The notes beneath the pieces were generated by a model. The model ran no database searches. It saw nothing but the letters and a program-made list of their open reading frames with translations, and was not told the origin of the DNA. From Chromera velia (Eukaryota > Sar > Chromeraceae): a DNA stretch of 55,141 bases. Shown piece after piece: positions 23,901 through 36,300 of the stretch; the first letter of the stretch is position 1, and every line of letters starts with the position of its first letter. Location of the stretch: the NCBI GenBank assembly GCA_018398765.1, contig JAHBMJ010005851.1:8612-63752 (forward strand), read 5' to 3'. Made by a program: the position numbers and the translations under genes.

Positions 23901-26234
23901 GTCCGGAATCCCCTGAGTGCCGCCTGCCTGTTGATGAGTGAGCAGGCGACGGTGATTCAGGAGATGAAGGCCACCGCCTCCTCTCCAGATCCCTTGTGCC
24001 CCACGGCGGTGAACGGGCACCTGGCGGTTCTGGAGGAGCTCTCTGCGACTGTGCAGAGACAAATCGACCAGATGGGAGTCATATGCGATGACGTTCTCCA
24101 CATCGAGAAACTCACAAGCGGAACCTTCGAGTATACATTCCATGGTCAGGCAGGCAGGCACCAGGATGAGTATCGATATAAAACCGTGCAGCCTGTAGCT
24201 GTCTATATGGATGTATGTCCAAAGGGACTTCCTTCATACAGTGTCCTCCAGCGGTTGTCTCGAGATCTGTGTGAAAGATTTCTTTCCATGTCGCGTCACT
24301 CTGGAGCAGAAAGTTCGAGAAAAAAACCCGACTCTCTGATCGCCTTTGCTTCCCTGTGCTCGAAAGAAGACAGTCAGCTAACTGCAGACTCACCTTTGTC
24401 AGACAACTCTAGAGACGTCATGCACATGTGCGTGTGTGTGTGTGTGTACGTCCATGTTTGCGTGCAGGTCAGGACGTGGCGTCGTTCTTCGAGGACATTT
24501 CTGCAGAGACGAGCCTGGTGATGAAGCAGAAGTCAATCGCCTTCTGCACAGAAGTCAACCTGCCTGAGGGCGCATGCGCACTAAGAACGTGCGCAGACTT
24601 CGGCCGTCTCCGTCAAGTGCGTGCGTCAGACAATGATAATGAGAGAGAAAAAACAAAGAGAAGAGAGACAGAGGGGGGGGTCTTCATCAGGTGCATCATC
24701 TGTGAGTCCGCGGAAGAAGAGAGAGAAGAGACACAAACATGCAGTGACAAGATTGCAAGCAACTGTGAATAGTGGAGACGTGTCCAGAATTTGGTCTTCT
24801 GCTAAAAAGAGTCGCAGAGGATAAACGAGAAAACGAGATTGATTGATGTTTTGGGGATCACGACCATTTGGAGCACTCGTGTCATTCATGCTTTTCTCAT
24901 CTGTGTCTGTTCTCCCCCCCTCCACATCATTTCCACACCCACATGCACGCCTGCAGGTCCTTGCCAACTTCATGTCAAACGCCCGCAAGTTCACCCCTTC
25001 CGGAGAGAGAGTCACGTTTGCCCTCACTGTCACTTCACTCCCAGAACCCCCCTCTTACCCCCCAGGCAGCTGCCCCCACGCCTCCCATCTCCCCGATGCC
25101 CTCTTCACAACAGCCTCGAGCCTCGATGACACTCAGTCAGACTCTGACCAGAAAGCCTTTCGATGGCTGCGTCTCCGATTCTCCGTGCGAGACGGGGGCG
25201 TGGGTCTGGATCCCGTTGAAGACCTGCCGAAGCTGTTCAAGCCGTATCAGCAGATTCGGGCAGGAGAGCAGCAGAATGGGGGGGGCACGGGACTCGGCCT
25301 TTGCATCTCTCGTATCATCGTGGAGTCTCATTGTGGGGGGAAGATTGGAGCCATCTCCGAGGGCAAGGGCACAGGGTCAGAATTCTTCTTCGAATTTGAT
25401 GCACCTGTGCTTGACCAAAGCGATGAGGATCTAAAAGTGACAGCTGATGAAGAGACGGGAGAAGGAGACGATACATCGAATGAGACGAGTCCCTGTGTGA
25501 GCCCCTGCCGAAGAGATGACGAAGAGGCAGAGAAACACATGAAGAAAAACAGCACCGCCAACAGTAACACCAGCATCACTTCGAGGTTCTCTGCCTCCTC
25601 TTCTCCTCTGCCCCCTGCCCCTCTCTCTCAATCTGCAGAAGACGACTCGGAGGCAAAGGATTGGAACAAACTCTCCTTCCCCCTCCCCCCCCGAACACCA
25701 GTCAGAGCACGCACATTGGGCCCCGAGCCACCAATTCAGCCAAAAGAAAATCCCGAATCGAGGAGACAGAGCGTGCCGACGAGGGAGGGGGACCGCATCC
25801 CCATCACTGCCGACGTGCTGCTCGTAGAGGACAACGCCATGTGCCAGATGGCTGTCAACCTCGCACTGACCCGTCTCGGTTATTCAGTGAGGATCGCAGA
25901 AGACGGGGAGGCCGCCGTTGCCCGATTCTCCGAAGCAGGTGAACGTTACCGTGTGGTGCTCATGGACAGAAACATGCCGAAGCTCGAAGGGCCCGAGGCC
26001 ATTGGAGCCATTTTGGAGTTCTTCAAAACCAAAAGTCCTAACGAGAAAGCCCCTGTTTTTGTTGGCCTGACCGGTCAGACAGAGGGTGCAGAGTCTTTCT
26101 TGACCAGTGGTGCGGCTAGGGTTCTAACAAAGCCCGCCACAACCAAGCGCATCGAGAGTGCGTTGGAGGAACTGAAGATCAGACGAAGAGACAGCAATAC
26201 CCCCATCTCCAGCAGAAGAGGCAGTCAGGTGTAA
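22809..26234 (+). CDS. Membrane-bound hybrid histidine kinase with receiver domain
   Basis: Two-component signalling kinase: it autophosphorylates on His and passes phosphate to its own receiver Asp. Exons 22809-23438, 23901-24144, 24468-24616 and 24957-26234 join in phase to about 766 residues. Residues 20-190 hold five or six hydrophobic segments and no obvious sensor fold, so the signal may be sensed in the membrane. The H-box (FLAYIMHE-VRNPLSA) has its phospho-His at about 209, and the splice junction falls inside the box. The ATPase part has an N-box (NFMSNARKFTPSG), G1 (DGGVGLD), F-box (LFKPYQQI) and G2 (GGTGLGLCISRIIVE). After a Ser/Glu/Pro-rich linker comes the receiver: ED at 632-633, phospho-Asp at 678 (VVLMDRNMP) and Lys at 733 (LTKP). 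All catalytic residues are present. Introns 1 and 3 end in GCAG; introns 1 and 2 are TG-rich. Confidence 0.92.
23811..23900 (+). repeat. (TATG)n(TG)n repeat ending at a 3' splice site
   Basis: GTAT and then GT repeats run straight into GCAG before kinase exon 2 at 23901. Confidence 0.85.
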
Positions 26235-27795
26235 AGAGAGAAGGAGGAAACGAAACGGGGGAATGGAAAAAGAAGGAGTCGCTCCCCGGTTTTCTTACCC
26301 CTTCCTTCTCCACTTCCCATACAAGGCCAGAAGGCAGGGAGAGCAAGGCTTTAGGTCTCTATCGAATCTCCAAATTCAAGAAGAGAAGAGAGAAACAGAG
26401 AGTCGTAGGTCGGTAGCAAAAGTGGGAGGTACAGGAGACGATCGAGTGGTCATACAAAGTAGTCACCTTCTGATCGATCAACTCTCTTTTCCAGAAATCG
26501 TTTCACGTGTGACTCTCCGATCGGCTCTTTCATCTTTCTCGTCTCGTGGTTGCCTTGTCCTTTTTCGTTCTCTTCCTCCTCCCTTTCCCCCGTCTGTGCT
26601 TCCACTCCACTTAAATCAACCCCACGCACTTGTTCTCTTTTCTTCTCTTCTCTTCTCTTCTCTTCTCTTCTCCTTTCTACTCCTTCTTTCTCTTGTTCCC
26701 TAGAGCTCGTCTGTGCATCTTCATTCATTTAGCCTAGCTTTCTTGCAAAATTGCTTCTCAAACCCTCACCTCCTCCTTCTTCCTTCTGAATCAATCAATC
26801 CCCTTTGACGACCTCTCGTCTCTCTCCCTCAGCCTAGCGGTGTCCTCCTCTCTTCTCTTCTACTCTTTTTTCGTGTTTGCAGTCTTGCTTCCTTTTCTTC
26901 CCCGTCTGTTCGTCTTCGTGAATTCACTCAGTCAAGTGGATTGGTTGAATGGTCCGCGTGAATTCACTCAGTCAAGTGGATTGGTTGAACGGTCTTCGTG
27001 AATTCACTCAGTCAAGTGGATTGGTTGAACGGTCTTCGTGAAATCACTCAGTCAAGTGGATTGGTTGAATGGTCTTCGTGAATTCACTCAGTCAAGTGGA
27101 TTGGTTGAACGGACAGAACCCAAATATGCATGGGGGGAGGGGGGCGAAACGCAGGGGCGTTTGTTTGATCACTCGTATTCGCATCGTTATGTGTTTATCT
27201 GTCCTTTTTTCAATTCAGCATGGTCTTGCTTAAATCAATGTGGGGGGCTGGGAAAGTCGCCTGGGGGACGTGTGCATGTAAGAAATGATAGGCATTGATT
27301 AATTGTCAGAACAGGGCATGCAATTAAGGGCAGATGAATTACTCGAAGGAAGGAAAACGATTGCATCATGTACGCTATGTTGACCTAGCTGGCATGGCTC
27401 GTTGGATGGATCTTCAGATTCAATTACTCACTGGCACAAAGATCCATGCATCCTGCTGAGAGCCGTGGAGATGACTCAATGACCCGTGAGAGATTCGATG
27501 TTCTGCTTAATTCACTCTGGTGCCAAGCCAAGAAAACAGAAGGGGGGCACACACGCGGTATGGAGTGCGGCCGAGAAAGGAAGTGATTGTCCATGCATCT
27601 TTGAAAGAGATCGGGAGGAACTAAAGGTTCATTGTTCTTCTCCTCTTTCGGGATCAAGCCGCCGGATTTTGCTCACGAGGTTTCAATGTGAAGTCCAAGA
27701 AAAGCGGAAATGGGACCCTGCCAGAAAGGGGGTTTGTTTTCCTGCTTCGTTTCTTTCTCTCAATATTAAATAGAGAGAGCCTCCATCGAGAGAGC

Positions 27796-27846
<51 letters not shown>

Positions 27847-30492
27847 ATTCTCAAGTAAAAAACGTCATTTGAATCGATCATGGAACTTCATTAAGCAGGC
27901 GTTGCACAGACAAATTCAGAACTTCATGGATGGCGAGAGACAGAGAGACAGAAGGATGGAGCAAAAAGGGAAAGGCAGACTGGCTGAGTGACATGCTGAT
28001 AGACAGACACCAGGCAAACGATTGACGACAGATTGAAAATTACTTCTTTTTCTATCCGTCGCTGGCTCAGTAAGCCAAAAAGACAGAGCAATGATCGTTT
28101 TCAAGTCTGTATGTCCAACAGACCGACAGATAGGTAGTCAGTCTGGGAGTCAGTCTGAGAGTCAGCTTGAGAGTCAGTCAGGCAGACAAACAGACAGACA
28201 AACAGACAAGGAAAGCACTATTCGGTCTGTAATTCGAATTAATTGTGCATGCTCGTACATGAGGGACGGATTCCTCGAAAGCTGCCTGGTTGGTGCCTTC
28301 AAGCAAGAAAAAAAAAAGAGGCCACTCCTTCCCCCCGACGACTGGGAAGAAAATTCAAGGATTGATTCTGCAGTTTTGACCGTCTGACAGCAGACAACTA
28401 ACTCACATGTTTGCGTGCAGGATCTCGAACAGAATTATCGCATCAATTGAAATGAAGTGGCCGGTCCCTCAAAAAGGGAATGAACGAAAAGGGGGCTTTG
28501 TTTGTTTGTTTCCTTCACATCGAATTCGATCAAAGTTCCGAACGGTAGATGGAGGGAATAGCCAGGCCAACGGGGTGTTTACGGAGCCATTTAATTTAGT
28601 GAAAAAGCCATGCGGCACTCAGAAACTGAGCATGTGCTTGCACCCATGTCATGCATTCCTCCAATCAGTCCTGTCATGTGGCAACAGCTCAGCTGTACGC
28701 GTATGCTGGTATGTCTCGTCGATCGCGCGTGAACAAAAGAATTGAAACAAAAGGTAGCTCCCTAAGTGACATTCATTTGTCACGTCGGCGTTTACGATGA
28801 TGGCATGATCTGTCAGATCAACCAGACCTCTGACAGACAGATAGACAAACAGACAGACAGTTAGGAAGAAGCCTTCTTCGGTATGCGCACGGGGAGGTGT
28901 AGGGACAAGTTCGCTGAAGGGTTCCTTGTATGTACGTGCATTTCCACGTGCTTCTTTCATCATTTTTTTTGTATCTCGAGAAGACGCCTCGCTGGTCTTG
29001 CTCATCATTGCTGCTGTTGATCGCCAGCTGACACCTTGATATGTTCTCTCCTTTGCTTCATGCGACTGCTCGGCAATGTTGTTCCGATACTTAATTTTTA
29101 TGCCTAGTATACTAGCTAGTACGTCGCCTACCCTAGCGCCTACCGCCCGTCCGAACCACCTCCCAACCTCACCTCCTGATTGCCAGCATGTTTAAGATCT
29201 GTCCCCTAAATTTTAGTAAACGTAACAGCTGCTCGTTTATGTATCCGCACTGCTGTATGCATGAATTGCATTATTTTGTATATGATCTTAAACACTGCAA
29301 CATATTATATGTTGCCAGTATATGATGTTGTTACATACTATTTTACTATGCACATGTATATAAGTATCAAAATCCAAGTTTAATATGATAGTTAACATTA
29401 TACGACCCCGGTCCCCTAAAATTAGTGAAAAAACTTGTGCAAAAATAAGTTTAAATTGCATTGTATAACTTCATACAATTCTTTTATTTACTACTGAATT
29501 CCTCCCTCTAAATTCCTTTAGATAAATTAGATTCCTACTCTCCTAGTCAGAAGGCTAGTCTTAATTCCTTTAAATTCCTCTAAATTCTTTTCAAATTAAA
29601 TATTAAATTCCTTCTCTGAAATTCTGAATTTCTATAAATATTACAATTTTTTAAATCTTTCAATAATACCTACACTTTTTAGAGTATACAATGCAAAGTG
29701 GAGTGTATAGTCCTAGGCGTGGTCTTTAGTTAGTTAGTTAGTTTAGTTTATCATACACTGTTTATGACCCCACGGAGAACTAACTTTGCCAGTGGCAATT
29801 TTAAATTCTATAATTTCTAATGAAAAAATTGGCTATCAACAACCGAGTAAGAAGTAGTAAGAAGTTCTTTAGGAAATTCTGAAACAGCGACAGTGTGTAT
29901 AGACGATCTGCAAACACCATACAACCAGACATCCAGTGCAGGGCCGACAGGTCTCCATGCTCGCGTATTGAATCCTGCATTGGATGATTTTGGGACCAAA
30001 TTTGGGTGGTACTTCCACTACCTCTTGTCGTTTTCCGGGGCCATCATCTCTGCGCTGCCTGCCCGCCACGAGGCCCCCACAAGCTGCCACCAGGAGAGCA
30101 AACTCTTGCCCCCTTGTTTCCCCCCCCTCTCCTGTCCTCCCCCCACCCCCGCCGGTTGCAGGGCTGCCGCCAGGCCCTGACGGTACTGTTCGTCGAGGGC
30201 GCACAGCTCACGACAGGCGCTCGCACGAAGCAGGTCATCGTAGGCTGCAAACATTACGAGGAAGGGGAAATAAAAGTCGATCCATTTTTTTGCCAAGTTC
30301 GTTCAACGCGTTCACCGACAATTTTTCTTACTCAGTGACGTCAAAGTTGCGTACCTCCTCAATGAACTACTGGAAGCCCAAGATTTCCCCCTTTTTTGTT
30401 CCCTTTTTACAATTAAACGGGATTTATTCTTGATCTTGCATTGCGTTCTTCTGGATCTCCGTTGTGTGGATGGATGGACGGATGGGATGATA
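26235..30492. other. Intergenic region between the kinase and M1-like genes
   Basis: The two genes converge here, so both 3' UTRs should lie at its edges. I see a TCTTC pentamer run (about 26641-26672), the 5 x 40-bp tandem array, a (CT)n(GT)n microsatellite near 27795-27845, ACAG-type repeats near 28120-28210 and 28830-28860, and an AT-rich block at about 29090-29880. A minus-strand frame starting near 29008 has a basic, Met-initiated N-terminus but no domain; I do not call it. At 30018-30296 (-) a GC-rich frame ends in a copy of the GGCCCCGGAAA core; it is also not called. Confidence 0.55.
26918..27113 (+). repeat. Five tandem copies of a 40-bp unit
   Basis: The unit contains GTGAATTCACTCAGTCAAGT followed by GGATTGGTTGAAYGGTC. 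AATTCACTCA starts at 26921, 26961, 27001, 27041 (AAATCACTCA) and 27081, an exact 40-base period. Copies differ at only a few sites, so the array is young. Forty is not a multiple of three and the array is not in a recognised gene. Confidence 0.95.
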
Positions 30493-31639
30493 CTATTCAC
30501 GTATGGAGGAAAGTGGAGAAGGATGAAAGGAGGCCACCGTGCTGGACAGAGGCGAAAAAACGCCTAACAAAAGCCAACGGGCTGCATGAGGCGGCCTTTC
30601 TCTCCTTTGCCGAAAACCCTTCAATCTTCCTGGTACAACCGACTGACTGTTCACGGCAACCCGCTTGAGGAACTTGTCGGCCTGCATGCGTCAAACCAGA
30701 GGGCGTGTGTCCGTGTATGTGTATGTGTGTGTGCGCGCGCCACAGTGAGAGCATACGTCAGAGAGGAAGAGTGCGAAGAAAAGTGGGAAGATCAGGAAAT
30801 ACACAGAGCCGAAGACGCAGGATTTTCTGATTAAGGAAACGATTGGGAAGAGGCGCGAAGAGTTGAAAAAGGGAGGTCGAAAGTCAAGGGGAATCGAGCG
30901 AAATGTTCAGCAGCAAATCGAGCAATCAGACGCCTGCCTGCCTGCACGTCTTCTGTCCAACTACAGACAGACACGCACACAAACACAAACAGATCACTCT
31001 GAACGATGAAAACAGAGACTAGATCCATCCTCCCAGGAGAGAGAGAAAGAGAGAGAGAGGAAAGGCAACAGAAACTGACTGACTCACAGGATCGTCTGTC
31101 AGAGACTTGATCAGCTCCAGAGTCGCCGAAATGGTCTGAGCACACACACACATACACACACACAGTTGCGAAACCGTCCTCTGCGACCATTTCAGTAAAC
31201 CGGGGTCATCAGGTAGGTTCGAAGAGAAAAGAAACAGGCATCGCGATCCATCAATACGCACAGAAGCATAGACATAGACTTAATGAGGCATAGACACAGG
31301 CAGACAAAGCAGCAAATCCATCCACAGAACATGGCAGAACAACACAAAAAGATTGAAGAAGAAGAGAGGATAGACCGACGCCCCCACCTTCTGGTCGCAT
31401 GAGTGCAGAGGGAAAAGTTTGTCCCAGAAAATTAGGGCAAGGTGGCGAGGTTTGCTGGCGAAGATGCTTCGGATCTGCATGCGCACATTCGAAGATGAAG
31501 AAACAAACACATTTATGTGTTTGTCTGAATGCATATATACGCATTTGTATGAGTGTGTGCATGCTGGCGAATTTGCTTCGCTTCGTATGCGCTCGCATCA
31601 GAAGATCGATACGGACAGTTACGCTTGATGGATGCGTAT

Positions 31640-31682
<43 letters not shown>

Positions 31683-32211
31683 CACACTCACACTCACACA
31701 CACACACACTCACACTCACACTCACACACACACACACACACAAACACGCAAGTAAACTGATCTGTCCCCATTCGACGAGAGGCACTTGAGAACATGTTGC
31801 TGCAGCATCGGTCAAAGAAGCAAACAGAGAGGACGCGCCCTCCCCCTTCACTGACCTCTGCAAAGAAAAGCTTCTCAAAGACGCCCTGCACCTGACGGGT
31901 AGTGAAGCCTCCCTTCTCTGCGGTCACTGCGGGGAGCCTCTGATGGAACCCGAGCATCCCCCCAAGGGTCTGAGGGGTCGTCAGACACAGATGCAAAGGA
32001 ACAGTATGTGCTGACAGGGTTGAATAGACAGATGAAAAAGAAGGGAAGCAAGGACGGAACGAAGGACGGAACGAAGGAGGGAACGAAGGAGGGAGGGAAG
32101 GAAGGAAGGAAAGAAGAAGAGAAAGGGGCACGAGAGCGAGAGAGAAGACCCCGTCCCAATGACTGACTTCGTCGAGACCCAAATGAGAAATTTGGAGAAA
32201 TCGGACCCATA

Positions 32212-32248
<37 letters not shown>

Positions 32249-33357
32249 GCACAAGGACAAGCAGACCCACACTTTCATGTATGTCAATACATACACACGT
32301 ACATACCTACATTCATAACTACGTATACACAGAAACAGGACCTGTTCTTCGTTCGATTCTTCTCCGTCTTTCGATTTCTTGTGTGCCTCCTCGCTACGCC
32401 TTTCCGACTTTCTCATTCGGTTCTTCAGTCCTGTCCTTCTTTGAAACACACGGAGCCTTCTATCCTGCGCTGTCCCCCCAACACTGGCTGCGTTATTCCC
32501 CACCTATTTTCATTTCGACCTCAGTGTCTGTCTACATTCCTTAATTTGCAACGCGACCAATCAACCGACTGACTTACCCGTCGTTTCACCGAAGGAAAGG
32601 GCAACGCCGCCTCCGCCCGGAGCGCCAGAGCCCCCACGGGCCCCACCCTCCTGTCCCTTCCCTCCACCCCCTTGTCCCTCTCCAAAGATTTCCCCCTCTC
32701 CTCCGCAATCAGAGACAGACGCTCCTCCAGGGAGGGCAGGCCCAGGGGCCCAGCTACAGGGCCCTCAGACTCAAACGAAACGAGCATGCCGGGGCCCCCC
32801 GAGTGCCCCGTTCCCGTTCGGGACGGAGATCCCGACCCGGCCCCCTTCTTGTCCCGAAAAACGCGGGACGAAGAGGCAGGAGGGGGGGTTTGCAGCTGCA
32901 AGCAGCGCCTCTCATATATTCACTTCATTCAGAGTGCCACAAACAAACAAACAAACAAAAAGATGACAGGGTGAGTTGCCGCTCTGTGTGGTCGGAGGGG
33001 ACACAAACAACGACCTGAATTACTCCCTCCCCCTTAACAACGGAGTGCTTCCAGGCACAAAAGCAAACGAAGATTGGAAAAGAAATTGTCGACCCGCTTC
33101 CCTTCCCGCATGCCGGTTCCTTCCTTTTCTTTTGTACGTACACACACGTACGCGTATGCAGAGCATCTTTCGATCGAAAGAACTGACCTCCTTGTCTGCG
33201 GCCCTTCCGCTTGCCATTTCCCGTTCGTCCTCTGTCCTGCTGCCCTGGGTGCCGTCGTGAGAGGTCCCCGGGGGGGGGGGAGGCAGAGCGCAAAAGTTCT
33301 CGATGATCTGCAGAGACACAGACGCGAAGATTGAAACACACACACACACACACACAC

Positions 33358-33389
<32 letters not shown>

Positions 33390-36300
33390 ACTGAACCGCG
33401 TCATACGAACACAAAAATCATGCAGAACAAGAAGGGGCGAGGCAGAGCTTCCGCAGGCAGAAACGTCCGCGTCCGGACTTCCAGACAGAAAGTGAGTGAG
33501 GGAAGGGAAAGGAAAGGAGGGAAGGCGAATAAAAGAATGAACAGCGATCAAATCGCGATCACATCATAGCAATCCTACAAAAGAGGTGTCATGATCTGCA
33601 TTAATCCATTCAGTAGTCGCATCCAACCATCCACTCTCTTCTTTCCTCTAGTCGATGCCTACCGCTTACCTTCCACCTCATGGGAGCGTCCAAAAGCATT
33701 GCGACGTCTTCCCACTCGTCTCCCTCGCCCGTCTCCCAACTGTCCACATTGCTTTCCTGCATGAGTACCCTCTCCCGCTCTCTCTCCTCATCTTCCGGCG
33801 ACTCAAATCCCTCTTGCTCCTTCTCTCCGGACTCATACACATCCTCCATCAACCTTTCTTGGTTGCCCTCAGTGTCGGTTCCGTCTACGCAGGGAGACGG
33901 GAAAGACGTTAATGCAAACTTCTCTAGAACAGACACGCGAGGACTGCGAAGAGCCGAAACGACCAGTCCCGACCGACTAGCGTCTGGAGGGGAGATGATG
34001 GGTTGTTGGTGAGCCGGACGGGTGCTTGAGGGGGCCTCGGCATGTCTTGGCGGAGACTGCTGTGGAGGTTGGGACGGCACTGGAGCCTTCTCCCTGTCAC
34101 CACTCTCCGCTACCGAGGACGTCCGGGGGGATTCGGGCAAGGGGCCCCCTGCGTAGCTTTCCCTCTCTGCTGCCGGGGCCCTTCCGGTCCCCCCTTCTCC
34201 ACTTTCCTCCGGGTTCTCCTGCACTCCTCCCCCCTCCTTGTCTTTCTCTTTCCCTGAGAGGGACACTCGATGGCGGCTGCTCGAACGGGATGCGGAGATA
34301 GAAGACCCGCCCCCTGCTCCTGCGGGTGGAACCTCTAGCGGGCCTCTGGCGTCACCACTCCCCCCCGTTTTCTCTTTCTCCTTCACCCCCCTTTCCCTCT
34401 CTGCCCGTCTGGTGGCCCGAAGTTTGCCCCTCTCCCTCTCCTGTCTCCTCGCAGCACTACGAGAGACGCGCAGCACGTTCGCACCCGTCACGGGTGCCCG
34501 CCCCCCTGCCATTAGACGCTGATGCACGAGCAGCAGTCGAAGCATCAAGCGGATCGACTCCCACTCTCTTGTGGCGTGACAAGCCACCGAGAGCCACAAC
34601 TTCCGCACGGGCCGGGCGGCCTCTGTATTCGGTAGCGTGCGCGCAAAAAGGAGCGCTTTCTCGGCAACGAGAGAAAAGAACGATGCGAGTGTGTCGTCAG
34701 GGATGAGATACTCGAGCGCTACGAGGAGGTGCTCGCATGCACACTCAGCCACTGACAGTTCAGACTCGCTTTCACATTTTTCGAGAACCAGACGAACGAA
34801 TTTGGTTGGGGCCATCTGCCGATCCCGGACCATTTCCCACAGCGCTTCCCATAAAAGGAGCCGGGAGAGAGGAGACGGCACATCTTGCAGTCTGTCTGCA
34901 ACAAACTCGGTTGTCTTTTCGTCCAACAACGTTTTACAGTAACACCAGTCTCCGGCGTTACAGAGAACACCCACAGGAGGGGGGAGACCGACAGCAGCAG
35001 GGACGTATGCAACATCGTCCTGCACGGTCGTCCAGACGCTGTGCGTGACAATGCGCGTGCTGCTGGGGGGTGGTTTCGAGGGATCGGGGTCCTCTGCGGC
35101 GTCGCCAGTAGGAGGGGAATAATTGGGAACTTCATAGAACAAATCCAAACGGATGGCATGGGGGCGTGTGATGGGTGTGCGGGAGGAGAAAGTCTGCACA
35201 ACTTGCATCGAGACAATCACCCTTGCCTCTCTATCCCCACCCGACACAGACCCCTCACTCAATGAAGGAATACCCCCCTTGGCCTCTCTATCTCTCAACC
35301 CACCCCTACTCACATCCCTCTCCCGAGTTCCCAAAAGACCACCCCGTTGCCCTGCAGACCTCTGGAGGTTTCCCATAGAATCTTGCGGAGTTGCCCTCCC
35401 CGACACACTCCCCCCACCCCCCGCCCCCCCACCGCGAAGCGCACCAAGAGAAGACGCAGGCCCACACACCCACCGCACTAGAATCGTGTTCACCCCCGAC
35501 CGACCCAGCCACGTGCGGATCCAATGGCGTCTCATCTGCAGCAGTCGCGCTGCCTGCTCGCCCCACTCGGACCCAGAGGACGAGGAGGCCACCCCTGACA
35601 GCAACAAATGAGGGGGCATCCCTGTCAGCATCCCCCCACCCGCACCACCCGGATCAAGAGATCCATCCACAATATCCCCCCCAAACCCACAAGTGCTCCC
35701 GGCATCATCTGACCCGGTGGCACTCACCCCCATTCCGGAGGAGTCAAAGAGTGCATCGAGCAACGCGGGCAGCCCCGCATTTCTCCATCGATGTCGAGAG
35801 ACAAACTCCTGCAGGCCTCGACGGAAACTCTCTGGTCCCACAAGGCAGCATAACTGCTTCATTATCGAGGCACCCTTCCCTACAAGCAATTGCCAATCGG
35901 GCAAAGGGTCCCCGGTGCTGCTCAGCACAAACGCCAATGGGTGGGTGGTGGGTTTCATATCGAGGGCATACGCGGGGGCTTTGCGCTTTCGGAGGAACTG
36001 CAGCCATACGAGGCAGTCTTCCGACGTCACGCTGACAAGTGACCCTCCGTCTGGCCCGGCCGCCTGCGGCACAGTGAAGGCCGAGCCCCCAAAGTCCAAC
36101 GCGGCGGCACCTGACGCCCCCCTCAGGCCGCCCCCTGTCCCGAGCTGCGGGGGCTGCTCTTGGCCACTGGCCACCACGCCTCCTTCTCTTGCCCCGACTG
36201 TCTCCCCCCCTGCTGCGGCTATGCCGGTCTGCTGCTGGTGCTGCGCGTTCAGCGCGGGGGAAAGGGAGGCGGAGACGGGGGCAAAAGGCAGAGAGGGGGG

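Noticed and set aside
28649..29008. A Met-initiated basic frame on the minus strand.
   Set aside because: No domain, a repeat-derived second half and no supporting downstream exon.
30018..30296. A minus-strand frame with a helical N-terminal part (FAAYDDLLRASACRELCALD).
   Set aside because: It lies beyond the natural end of the M1-like gene, has no family match I know, and ends in a copy of the dispersed repeat.
31019..31261. An in-frame stretch joining FSSNLPDDPGLLKWSQRTV through a TG-encoded CVCMCVC run to the exon TISATLELIK.
   Set aside because: There is no AG acceptor in register before it. Joining exon 31474-31388 directly to 31135-31088 keeps phase and gives the expected PepN C-terminal pattern, so I treat it as intron.
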